From Spirochaetaceae bacterium (lineage in GTDB: Bacteria > Spirochaetota > Spirochaetia > SZUA-6 > RPPD01): a DNA stretch of 11,466 nucleotides. The notes under the pieces are model-generated. The model made no database searches. It saw nothing but the letters and a program-made list of their open reading frames with translations, and was not told the origin of the DNA. Positions within the stretch are counted from its first letter, which is position 1; each line of letters opens with the position of its first letter. The stretch spans positions 1-11,466 of the forward strand of contig RPPD01000025.1 of assembly GCA_003818675.1 (NCBI GenBank), read 5' to 3'. Below are positions 5,885 through 11,466 of the stretch, piece by piece. The position numbers were made by a program, and so were the translations under genes.

Positions 5885-7600
5885 TCAGTCCGCTGGACCT
5901 TTGCCATGAACAGGTTTTTCCATTAATGTCTTGACCGCGGCAATGAGAATATCCTGCTTTACTGGTTTGGAAATCACCTGATAGGTGAATTCAGAAAAAA
6001 GCGTGCTTATGTTCTCCAAAAGCGGAACATTCTCGCCAAGGGCGCTTAAAAAAAGGATCTTGGCCTCCTTGTTCTTTGTGAAGATTTCCTTGGCTGCCTC
6101 TACACCTGATTTCATTGGCATGGTTACGTCCATTATCACAAGTTCAGGACGCAGTATCTGATAAAGGGTGGCAGCCTCTTCCCCGTTAAAAGCGTATTCC
6201 ACTATCCTGTAACCGGACTCTATAAGCATGGGCGCTATTGAATAATGGATGAAGAGAGAGTCGTCCACCAGAAGAATTGATTTGCCTTTCTCATTCCTGG
6301 ATAGAAAAGACCTGAGCTTGGCAAGATATTTTTCCCGCTCTTTTAGCTTGCGCTCGGAACGCAGGTGGTCAAGCAGATTGGCAAACACAACACTGTCAAT
6401 ATCAAAATCGTAATTTGGATATTCCAATTCAATAATGGTCCTTATAATCCTGCTCTTTTTTTCAAGCACATCCGAAGGAAGTCCGTACCATTGTGACAGT
6501 TTGAAGATACCGTGCTCCATGGAGGGAATTGAACAGGCAGGGAGGTGTACACTCATGATGGTGCCTCCGCTTTCCCTGTTGTCCTTTACGGTTATTACGC
6601 CACCTTCTTCAAGCGCTATATTCTGCGCAATCCAGAGCCCCTGGCCAGAACCTTCCATTCCCTCGCTTAAGGCTGTACGGTAATTGCGATTAAAAACATG
6701 TTTTTTATCATCGTCGGGTATCCCCATGCCGGAATCGATCACCTCAAGGTGTATCATATCCTTTTCACGGGTAAGGCTTATTGTGATCTTGGTATCAGCG
6801 GGGGAATATTTCAGTGCGTTGTTTACGAGGTTTATTATGATATTTTTGAAAAGCCTGGTTGTCTCAATGAAAAAAAGTTTTCTTGGGCCGTATTTCAGGT
6901 TGATCCTTGCGTGCGAGGGAAGCGGCAACTGCTCGACTCCTATCCTCACTGATGCAATCATGTCAATCAGTGAAACAACACGCTTCTTGGCGCTTATATA
7001 ACCAAGGGCTTCGGAAATTCCCTCATAAAGTTCCTGGATATATTCGTTCAGAGTGTTTGCCTCGTCGCTTTCCGGGATATCATGGAGCGCGGAGAAAATC
7101 TTCATGAAAAGGTTTTTGGTGTCATGCTCAAGAATGCCGAGCGTGGTCCTCATGATCAGCATTTTTTCCTTGAGCTTGTATTCCGAAAGACTCAGGCGTT
7201 CCAGAAGGTCCGAATCCTTGCGCTCACGCACCCGGTTGCCGATTATTATCCTCATGGTATCCAGAACCTTGTCCCGTGACAGTGGTTTCTCAAGAATGCT
7301 TTCCACTCCGGGGAACACGGCGGCAGTAGCCAAATGGTTTTGTACAACCAGGACAATGGGCACTTCCGGAAGCATTTCCTTGAGAATCTTGACGAACTCA
7401 ACTCCGGAGATCGCATGAAACATCTCACCCATGAAAATGAGGTCTATGGACTGGCTGATAAGAATCTGGAAGGTCTCCAATGCGTTCCTGGACACATGGA
7501 ACTCTACATCCTTCTGCTGGTCATAATATCCAGTAAAAGTATTGATAATCTCCGGATCATCATCAATCAGGAGAACATCATACGGATTCAAAAGATTCAT
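5885..7600 (-). CDS. Soluble hybrid histidine kinase: degenerate receiver - kinase - receiver
   Basis: This 571-residue protein has no membrane segments. Residues 5-122 are a receiver fold with the acidic pocket D13-D15 and K105 in LEKPLS, but the phospho-acceptor position is Gly58 (LIFMGEMF) and the strand-4 Thr/Ser is Val86, so this domain should not be phosphorylated. Residues about 125-215 are helical with the likely phospho-acceptor His159 in LEHDTKN. The ATPase domain (about 216-355) shows the N box NLVNNALKYS, the G1 box DSGMGIP and the G2 box GSGQGLWIA. Residues about 357-437 are a helical linker I do not recognise. The C-terminal receiver (440-565) is complete, with D446-D447, acceptor D491 in VIMDVTMP, S519 and K545 in ISKP. 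The gene starts 12 bp after the acyl-ligase stop, behind a GGA site, so the two are one transcript. It could serve the receiver proteins at 989-1958; that is inference. Confidence 0.88.
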   Translation of the reverse strand: MNLLNPYDVLLIDDDPEIINTFTGYYDQQKDVEFHVSRNALETFQILISQSIDLIFMGEMFHAISGVEFVKILKEMLPEVPIVLVVQNHLATAAVFPGVESILEKPLSRDKVLDTMRIIIGNRVRERKDSDLLERLSLSEYKLKEKMLIMRTTLGILEHDTKNLFMKIFSALHDIPESDEANTLNEYIQELYEGISEALGYISAKKRVVSLIDMIASVRIGVEQLPLPSHARINLKYGPRKLFFIETTRLFKNIIINLVNNALKYSPADTKITISLTREKDMIHLEVIDSGMGIPDDDKKHVFNRNYRTALSEGMEGSGQGLWIAQNIALEEGGVITVKDNRESGGTIMSVHLPACSIPSMEHGIFKLSQWYGLPSDVLEKKSRIIRTIIELEYPNYDFDIDSVVFANLLDHLRSERKLKEREKYLAKLRSFLSRNEKGKSILLVDDSLFIHYSIAPMLIESGYRIVEYAFNGEEAATLYQILRPELVIMDVTMPMKSGVEAAKEIFTKNKEAKILFLSALGENVPLLENISTLFSEFTYQVISKPVKQDILIAAVKTLMEKPVHGKGPAD

Positions 7601-7612
7601 TCAGGGCTGTCC

Positions 7613-9136
7613 TTATATCCTTTCCTTGGCAAGCATATCCTGGACGATCTTTGTGACGGTCCTGAAATCAGGCTTGCCCGAGGACATCTTGGGTATTTCA
7701 GGCAATACAACAAAAATCTTTGGAACCGCAATCGGCGGGAGCTCATGTGTCAAAGCCTTGAGCACAGCGTCCTCATCAATCTTGTCCGATACAGCGGCCA
7801 CGATCCTCGCGCCCTTGACCGGATCCTCGACATGGACAATGCAGCATTCAGCCTTCCCGGACAGAATTCCTTCAAGCACAACCTCGGTATTGACCAGCGA
7901 TACCATTTCGCCGCCGATCTTGATGAACCTCTTGTACCGTCCCTTGTGCCAGAGATAGCCGTCCTCGTCCATCAAACCCATGTCACCCGTGTCATACCAG
8001 CCGTTTTTGATTGCCTTGGCTGTCTCCTCGGGATCAAGGTAGCCCTTCATGACAAGGTCTCCCTTGACCAGGATCTTGCCCTCCTTGCCCCGGGCCAGTT
8101 CCACACCCGTGTCAGGATCAGTGATTTTCACCTGAACGCTCGGAAGTGGTTTTCCTATGCTCCCGGGTTTTTTGAAGTCAGGGGTGTTCACGGAAATAAT
8201 GGGGCTTGTCTCGGTGCAGCCATATCCCTCAAGGAGATCTATGTTCTGCTGTTCCTTGTAGGCCTTGCGAAGCCACTCAGGCGCCTTGTCTGCGCCCGGA
8301 ACCGTTATCCTAAGAGATGCAAAATCCCCTTTCTGGGCTTCCCGCAGGTAACCCGCATAGAAGGCCGGCGTGGACGCCATTACAGTGGGTTTGTCATTCC
8401 TTATTATGGAGGCTATCTTTTTGTACTCAAGCGGATTTGCATAGGTCACCGCCGACATTCCCATGTGGAGCGGCAGCCACAGATCCACGGTATAACCGAA
8501 GACATGGAACAGCGGCAGCATGGATATCAGGCGGTCGTCGCTGGAAATTGGCAGTACTTTTTTTGCATCATCCAGATTTGATCCTACATTCCTGTGACAA
8601 AGCATTACACCCTTTGGATCCTTTTCGCTGCCAGAGGTAAAAAGAATCACAACAGTGTCCTCGGGATCAGCCTTGGGCAATCCCTTTATGAGCGCTTCAG
8701 CGGATTTTTTTGTCTTTAAAAGAGCGCCTATCTTGTCAAAAAGCGTAACACTCTTTAGGATGTCTTCCACACAGATCATGCCGGGAACAAGGGGACATTT
8801 GATCTTTTCCAGAAGCGCACGCGAGGTAATTATTGTTTTAAAATTGGCCTTTTCCTGCGCGTATTTGGCATTTTGTTCTGCGCCGGTCGAGTAATTGATC
8901 ATGACCGGGACCCTGCGGAGAAAAAGAGTGGCGATCACGGCGAGAATGGCCCCGAATGAAGTCGGGATCATGATGCCTAAATTGGTCTCTGGATATTTTT
9001 TGATTTTCTTCATTAATATGAACACGGCTATAAGTGCGCGTTCATATGTATACGACTGGCCGGTAGTGCGGTCAATTACAGCGATCTTTTTCCCGAACTT
9101 TTTGGCAGCCCTGATAAACTCGTGATGGAGAATCAT
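7613..9136 (-). CDS. AMP-dependent acyl-ACP/acyl-CoA synthetase (Aas-type ligase domain)
   Basis: This 507-residue adenylate-forming enzyme activates a carboxylic acid, probably a fatty acid, with ATP and passes it to a thiol carrier. The motifs are complete: P-loop-like ILFTSGSEKDPKGV (164-177), GYGCTETSP (304-312), YDTGDMG (381-387), the hinge GRYKRFIKIGGEMVSL (399-414) and the catalytic Lys488 in SSGKPDF. The GGEMVSL hinge and overall size resemble the ligase half of Aas (2-acylglycerophosphoethanolamine acyltransferase / acyl-ACP synthetase), but no acyltransferase domain is fused here. Hydrophobic stretches near 34-41 and 64-80 may bring it to the membrane. An excellent AAGGAGG site precedes the ATG at 9136. 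It lies between a small membrane-protein gene upstream and the hybrid kinase gene downstream. The carrier, ACP or CoA, cannot be decided from the sequence. Confidence 0.9.
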   Translation of the reverse strand: MILHHEFIRAAKKFGKKIAVIDRTTGQSYTYERALIAVFILMKKIKKYPETNLGIMIPTSFGAILAVIATLFLRRVPVMINYSTGAEQNAKYAQEKANFKTIITSRALLEKIKCPLVPGMICVEDILKSVTLFDKIGALLKTKKSAEALIKGLPKADPEDTVVILFTSGSEKDPKGVMLCHRNVGSNLDDAKKVLPISSDDRLISMLPLFHVFGYTVDLWLPLHMGMSAVTYANPLEYKKIASIIRNDKPTVMASTPAFYAGYLREAQKGDFASLRITVPGADKAPEWLRKAYKEQQNIDLLEGYGCTETSPIISVNTPDFKKPGSIGKPLPSVQVKITDPDTGVELARGKEGKILVKGDLVMKGYLDPEETAKAIKNGWYDTGDMGLMDEDGYLWHKGRYKRFIKIGGEMVSLVNTEVVLEGILSGKAECCIVHVEDPVKGARIVAAVSDKIDEDAVLKALTHELPPIAVPKIFVVLPEIPKMSSGKPDFRTVTKIVQDMLAKERI

Positions 9137-9155
9137 CGATTCCTCCTTATTTCAT

Positions 9156-9183
9156 AAAACAGCCGGATGGCTCAACCATCCGG
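9156..9183 (-). terminator. Intrinsic terminator or attenuator between the membrane-protein and acyl-ligase genes
   Basis: On the minus strand a perfect 8-bp GC-rich stem (CCGGATGG / CCATCCGG, 9183-9163) with a 5-nt loop (TTGAG) is followed three bases later by TTTT. It begins 8 bp after the membrane-protein stop codon and ends only about 20 bp before the acyl-ligase ribosome site. It probably ends part of the upstream transcripts or acts as an mRNA end-protecting hairpin, lowering expression of the ligase and kinase relative to the membrane protein. The U-run is short, so termination may be partial. Confidence 0.6.
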
Positions 9184-9191
9184 TCGTTTCA

Positions 9192-9629
9192 TCATGGGTA
9201 GCTTCTGTAAAAAATATAGAGCGCCGCCGCAATGATCGCTTCTGCTGAAAGCATCAGGAACCACATGGCGAAATTGGGGACAAAGCCACCATACAGTCCG
9301 AGAAACAGAAGTTTTGTGATAAGAATGCGCAGGAGCCAGAATACCAGGACCGTGAGGCTTACCATCTTCATTATTTTCCTGGAGATAAAGGCAAAAAGGG
9401 CCACAAGGATTATGACTCCCGCGATCATTTCGCATACACCGAAGATCACCTCAAGCCATTGCATGTTGCCTTCATAGACAAGTGTGAACGCGCCCTCATC
9501 AATAGTGGGAAGAACCCCGTACAACCCCAGTAGAAAAAAGAAAATGCCTATTGGTATCCGGAGAAAATTGAACAGCACAGCCCTGTCCACACTGGCAGAA
9601 GAACTTGATCTTGCCTGACTCTTTCTCAT
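9192..9629 (-). CDS. Small four-helix integral membrane protein, function unknown
   Basis: This 145-residue protein has a basic, serine-rich N-terminus (MRKSQARSSSSASVDR) and then four hydrophobic segments at about 18-41, 58-83, 88-112 and 118-142. The last segment ends in YRSYP at the C-terminus. The topology and the 'GLYG' and 'EMIAG' turns recall DoxX-like small membrane proteins, but I cannot place it in that family with confidence and no catalytic residues are evident. The start is set by an AGGAGG site 6 bp before the ATG at 9629. An upstream in-frame ATG at 9665 would add 12 basic residues but lacks such a site. It is the first gene of the minus-strand group, followed after 55 bp, containing a hairpin, by the acyl ligase. 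Its upstream region carries two perfect tandem palindromes. Confidence 0.75.
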   Translation of the reverse strand: MRKSQARSSSSASVDRAVLFNFLRIPIGIFFFLLGLYGVLPTIDEGAFTLVYEGNMQWLEVIFGVCEMIAGVIILVALFAFISRKIMKMVSLTVLVFWLLRILITKLLFLGLYGGFVPNFAMWFLMLSAEAIIAAALYIFYRSYP

Positions 9630-9635
9630 AAACTT

Positions 9636-9642
9636 CCTCCTT
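9636..9642 (-). promoter_or_regulatory. Strong ribosome binding site setting the membrane-protein start
   Basis: AAGGAGG, read on the minus strand, lies 6 bp before the ATG at 9629. It lies inside the longer reading from the ATG at 9665, which is therefore unlikely to be the start. Confidence 0.75.
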
Positions 9643-9666
9643 TTATTTTTGACAGAAAACTTCATG

Positions 9667-9712
9667 GAGATTCAATCTTCCCAATCAGTGACAGTCGCAA
9701 AGATTGAATCTC
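9667..9712. repeat. Perfect 13-bp inverted repeat, first of a tandem pair
   Basis: The arms GAGATTCAATCTT (9667-9679) and AAGATTGAATCTC (9700-9712) are exact reverse complements, separated by 20 bp. There is no following T-run on either strand. It lies 38 bp upstream of the membrane-protein start and abuts the next inverted repeat with no base between them. Possible roles are a leader hairpin in the minus-strand mRNA, a dimeric repressor site pair, or a unit of a dispersed palindromic element. Confidence 0.85.
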
Positions 9713-9769
9713 GTGGCAGCCTCATATTATCAATATGCCGCATATCAAACCAAATGCAGAGGCTGCCAC
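9713..9769. repeat. Perfect 11-bp inverted repeat, second of the tandem pair
   Basis: The arms GTGGCAGCCTC (9713-9723) and GAGGCTGCCAC (9759-9769) are exact reverse complements with 35 bp between them. The interior is AT-rich and contains smaller palindromes (ATATT/AATAT at 9724-9736 and ATATG/CATAT at 9733-9745). The outer arm ends 1 bp before a candidate minus-strand -10 box, so a protein bound there would affect transcription of the membrane-protein gene. Confidence 0.85.
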
Positions 9770-9770
9770 T

Positions 9771-9800
9771 AGTATAATCCAAGAGATCAGGAATTGTCAC
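9771..9800 (-). promoter_or_regulatory. Candidate sigma70 promoter for the membrane-protein/acyl-ligase/kinase group
   Basis: On the minus strand, GTGACA (9800-9795) and TATACT (9776-9771) are separated by 18 bp, each matching consensus at five of six bases. Transcription would start near 9764, inside the outer arm of the 11-bp inverted repeat. A second, weaker candidate 31 bp upstream uses GTGACA at 9831-9826 and TATTTT at 9808-9803 with a 17-bp spacer; that transcript would contain both palindromes. Confidence 0.42.
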
Positions 9801-9831
9801 GTAAAATATTAAATAAATGAAACTTTGTCAC
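9794..9831. repeat. TTGTCAC direct repeat, 31-bp period
   Basis: TTGTCAC occurs at 9794-9800 and 9825-9831, 31 bp apart, about three helical turns. Read on the minus strand both copies supply GTGACA -35-like hexamers, which may explain the repeat. An operator role is equally possible. A 7-bp repeat can arise by chance. Confidence 0.35.
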
Positions 9832-9864
9832 AGGTATTTCCCGGCTGATAGCGGGCATGGAGTC

Positions 9865-9893
9865 TTGACAATCCGCCTGATTATTTCCATATT
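9865..9893 (+). promoter_or_regulatory. Candidate sigma70 promoter for enolase
   Basis: A perfect -35 TTGACA (9865-9870) is followed after 17 bp by CATATT (9888-9893), four of six matches to the -10 consensus. Transcription would start near 9900, leaving a leader of about 50 nt with AAGGAG at 9938-9943 before the ATG. An imperfect hairpin (CCC/GGG plus GCT/AGC at 9840-9855) lies just upstream of the -35. Confidence 0.5.
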
Positions 9894-9949
9894 GGTTTTT
9901 TGATACTAAAATCATTACTCGGAAAAAATACACTTGCAAGGAGAACTAC

Positions 9950-11248
9950 ATGTGCACAATAGAGTATGTCGAGGGAAGGGAAATTCTTGATTCGCGTGGA
10001 AATCCAACCATTGAAGTGGATGTCATTCTGGAGGACGGCTCACAAGGCCGCGCCGCAGTTCCATCTGGCGCCTCCACTGGTGAACACGAGGCGGTGGAGC
10101 TTCGGGATGGGGACAAGGCGCGCTATCTGGGAAAAGGCGTTCTCAAGGCTGTTGAAAACGTCAACAACATCATTTCCAGTGAGGTCATAGGACTTGACGC
10201 CTTAAACCAGGTGGACATTGACCGGACCATGATAGAGCTGGACGGCACTGAAAACAAGGGAAAACTCGGAGCAAACGCCATCCTGGGCGTCTCCATGGCA
10301 ACCGCGCGCGCCGCAGCGGATTTCCTGGGGATTCCGCTCTTCAAGTACCTTGGCAACTATCACAGTAATCTTCTGCCCGTGCCCATGGCAAACATCATAA
10401 ACGGCGGAAAGCACGCTGACAACAAAATTGACTTCCAGGAGTTCCTGGTTATGCCTGTCGGTGCTCCCACATTCAGGGAAGCTGTCCGCATGACCGCCGA
10501 GGTTTTCCACTCATTAAAGGGGCTGCTCAAAAAAGGGGGGCACAATACCAATGTTGGCGACGAGGGCGGATTTGCCCCGAACCTCGGACACGAGGAAGCC
10601 CTGGATTTCATCGTGAAGGCCATCGAGGGCGCGGGTTACAAGCCCGGAGATCAGGTGGCAATAGCTCTTGACTGCGCCTCCTCGGAACTCTTTGATGAGG
10701 GTGACAAGAAGGGCTATAAGTTCTGGAAATCCAATCCCTCAAAGCTCTTCTCCACGGACGACCTGATCGCGCTCTTCAAGAAATGGGTGGCCGCCTATCC
10801 CATCATCTCAATCGAGGATCCGCTTGACCAGAACGACTACGAGGGCTATGCCAAGATGACTAAAGAACTGGGCAACAAAATTCAGATCATCGGCGATGAC
10901 TTCTACGTCACCAACACCAAACGCCTGGCCAAGGGAATTGAAATGAAATGCACCAATTCCATCCTCATCAAGGTCAACCAGATCGGCACGCTGACAGAGA
11001 CCTACGAAGCCGTGGAAATGGCCAAGAAAGCCGGTTGGACCGCGGTTGTATCGCACCGCTCAGGCGAAACTGAGGATTCCTTCATCGCGGACCTCGTGGT
11101 GGCGCTTGAGACCGGCCAGATCAAGACAGGTTCCATGTCCAGGTCGGACAGGCTGGCAAAATACAACCAGCTCCTCCGCATCGAAGACATGCTCGAGGGC
11201 AGGTCAGAGTACGCCGGGAAAAATGCCCTTTATTCACTCGGTAAATAA
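9950..11248 (+). CDS. eno: Enolase (phosphopyruvate hydratase)
   Basis: This 432-residue glycolytic enzyme interconverts 2-phosphoglycerate and phosphoenolpyruvate in the cytoplasm, and in many bacteria also joins the RNA degradosome. All family landmarks are present: [12 protein letters not shown] (9-20), the mobile loop [10 protein letters not shown] (39-48), E164 in DFQEF, general acid E205 in [10 protein letters not shown], metal ligands D241, E289 (SIEDP) and D316 (IIGDD), the catalytic base K341 in [23 protein letters not shown] (368-376) and K392 in [13 protein letters not shown]. The length is normal. An AAGGAG site lies 6 bp before the ATG, and a Rho-independent terminator follows about 45 bp after the stop. 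It is a single-gene unit divergent from the membrane-protein group. Confidence 0.98.
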   Translation: MCTIEYVEGREILDSRGNPTIEVDVILEDGSQGRAAVPSGASTGEHEAVELRDGDKARYLGKGVLKAVENVNNIISSEVIGLDALNQVDIDRTMIELDGTENKGKLGANAILGVSMATARAAADFLGIPLFKYLGNYHSNLLPVPMANIINGGKHADNKIDFQEFLVMPVGAPTFREAVRMTAEVFHSLKGLLKKGGHNTNVGDEGGFAPNLGHEEALDFIVKAIEGAGYKPGDQVAIALDCASSELFDEGDKKGYKFWKSNPSKLFSTDDLIALFKKWVAAYPIISIEDPLDQNDYEGYAKMTKELGNKIQIIGDDFYVTNTKRLAKGIEMKCTNSILIKVNQIGTLTETYEAVEMAKKAGWTAVVSHRSGETEDSFIADLVVALETGQIKTGSMSRSDRLAKYNQLLRIEDMLEGRSEYAGKNALYSLGK

Positions 11249-11293
11249 CGATTTCCCGCGCAAATAACGGTTTTTGTTCATACACGCATGATC

Positions 11294-11337
11294 AAGAGGC
11301 TGTCCTTGACATACTCCGCATGTACAGCCTCTTTTTA
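11294..11337 (+). terminator. Rho-independent terminator of enolase
   Basis: A perfect 10-bp stem (AAGAGGCTGT at 11294-11303, ACAGCCTCTT at 11324-11333) with a 20-nt loop is followed by TTTA. Together with the stem's closing TT this gives a run of five T. It sits 45 bp after the enolase stop. It has no strong T-run on the minus strand, so it acts mainly on plus-strand transcripts. Confidence 0.8.
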
Positions 11338-11466
11338 TTAAGGTTTTTTAGTGCCGCGAAGATTGTTGTTGAGCGATGAATCCAGGTGGAACTCAAGCAA
11401 CTCGATCGGAGGACCTGACCCGCACCTCTCCGGTGACATAGGCGGGCAATTCCTGATAGCCATCAC
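11338..11466 (-). CDS. Possible C-terminal end of an unrecognised protein running off the window (low confidence)
   Basis: The minus-strand frame is open from the window edge (11466) to the TAA at 11340-11338, followed at once by a second TAA, giving about 42 residues that end ELLEFHLDSSLNNNLRGTKKP. I do not recognise it. Another minus-strand frame (ending at a TGA near 11393) and one plus-strand frame are also open over most of the stretch, so the frame, and whether it codes at all, cannot be decided from 129 bp. If real, it converges on enolase. Confidence 0.22.
   Translation of the reverse strand: MMAIRNCPPMSPERCGSGPPIELLEFHLDSSLNNNLRGTKKP

Noticed and set aside
7334..8581. 415-codon open frame on the plus strand
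   Set aside because: It lies antisense across the end of the acyl ligase and the start of the hybrid kinase, both of which have complete family motifs and good ribosome sites. Its translation shows no recognisable domain. It is a by-product of codon composition.
9630..9665. Longer start for the membrane protein at 9665
   Set aside because: The AAGGAGG site is inside this extension and is correctly placed for the ATG at 9629. The added residues are simply basic.
9667..9769. Reading the tandem palindromes as a terminator pair
   Set aside because: Neither has a T-run on either strand, and the flanking genes are divergent, so no transcript needs to end here.
11243..11269. AAATAACG direct repeat at the enolase stop
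   Set aside because: It is two 8-bp copies 19 bp apart with one copy containing the stop codon. It is short, low in complexity and likely chance.

Overview
The window is a compact bacterial chromosome segment of moderate GC content, carrying housekeeping, signalling and peptide-catabolism genes. Enolase, RecX, strong Shine-Dalgarno sites and sigma70-type promoters all mark it as bacterial. I see no phage, transposase, CRISPR, tRNA or rRNA sequence. The gene mix (RecX, DUF434-type protein, M20 and M29 peptidases, long-form serine acetyltransferase, hybrid kinase) does not fix the phylum. A spirochaete-like or other non-proteobacterial Gram-negative is my weak guess only.

Layout. At 1-229 lies the C-terminal part of recX (+), converging on a DUF434/DUF5616 protein (235-909, -). 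A 79-bp AT-rich divergent promoter region follows, then a dense plus-strand run: a MerR/BldC-type HTH fused in front of a receiver domain (989-1639), an overlapping stand-alone receiver (1605-1958), acylphosphatase (1977-2264), an M20 metallopeptidase (2304-3674), an M29 aminopeptidase whose TTG start overlaps the M20 stop (3671-4930), and a serine O-acetyltransferase (4956-5840). A minus-strand group converges on it. In its transcription order this is a four-helix membrane protein (9629-9192), an acyl-ACP/acyl-CoA synthetase (9136-7613) and a soluble receiver-kinase-receiver hybrid histidine kinase (7600-5885). Enolase (9950-11248, +) is divergent from this group and ends at a clear intrinsic terminator. 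A short open frame of uncertain reality runs off the right edge on the minus strand.

How the parts may fit. The two peptidases form a translationally coupled pair for peptide breakdown. Serine acetyltransferase makes O-acetylserine for cysteine synthesis. Two receiver proteins without a neighbouring kinase sit about 4 kb from a cytoplasmic hybrid kinase, which could be their partner (inference). That kinase follows the acyl ligase by 12 bp and is very probably co-transcribed with it. Its first receiver has lost the phospho-acceptor Asp (Gly58), so it looks like a pseudo-receiver sensor or adaptor domain.

The most unexplained DNA is the 320-bp gap 9630-9949. It holds two perfect inverted repeats placed exactly end to end (13-bp arms at 9667-9712 and 11-bp arms at 9713-9769), plus a TTGTCAC direct repeat, between the divergent membrane-protein and enolase genes. 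I found no clearly new multi-gene system. The best leads are the tandem palindromes, the acyl-ligase/pseudo-receiver-kinase pair and the NYN-like reading of the DUF434 protein.
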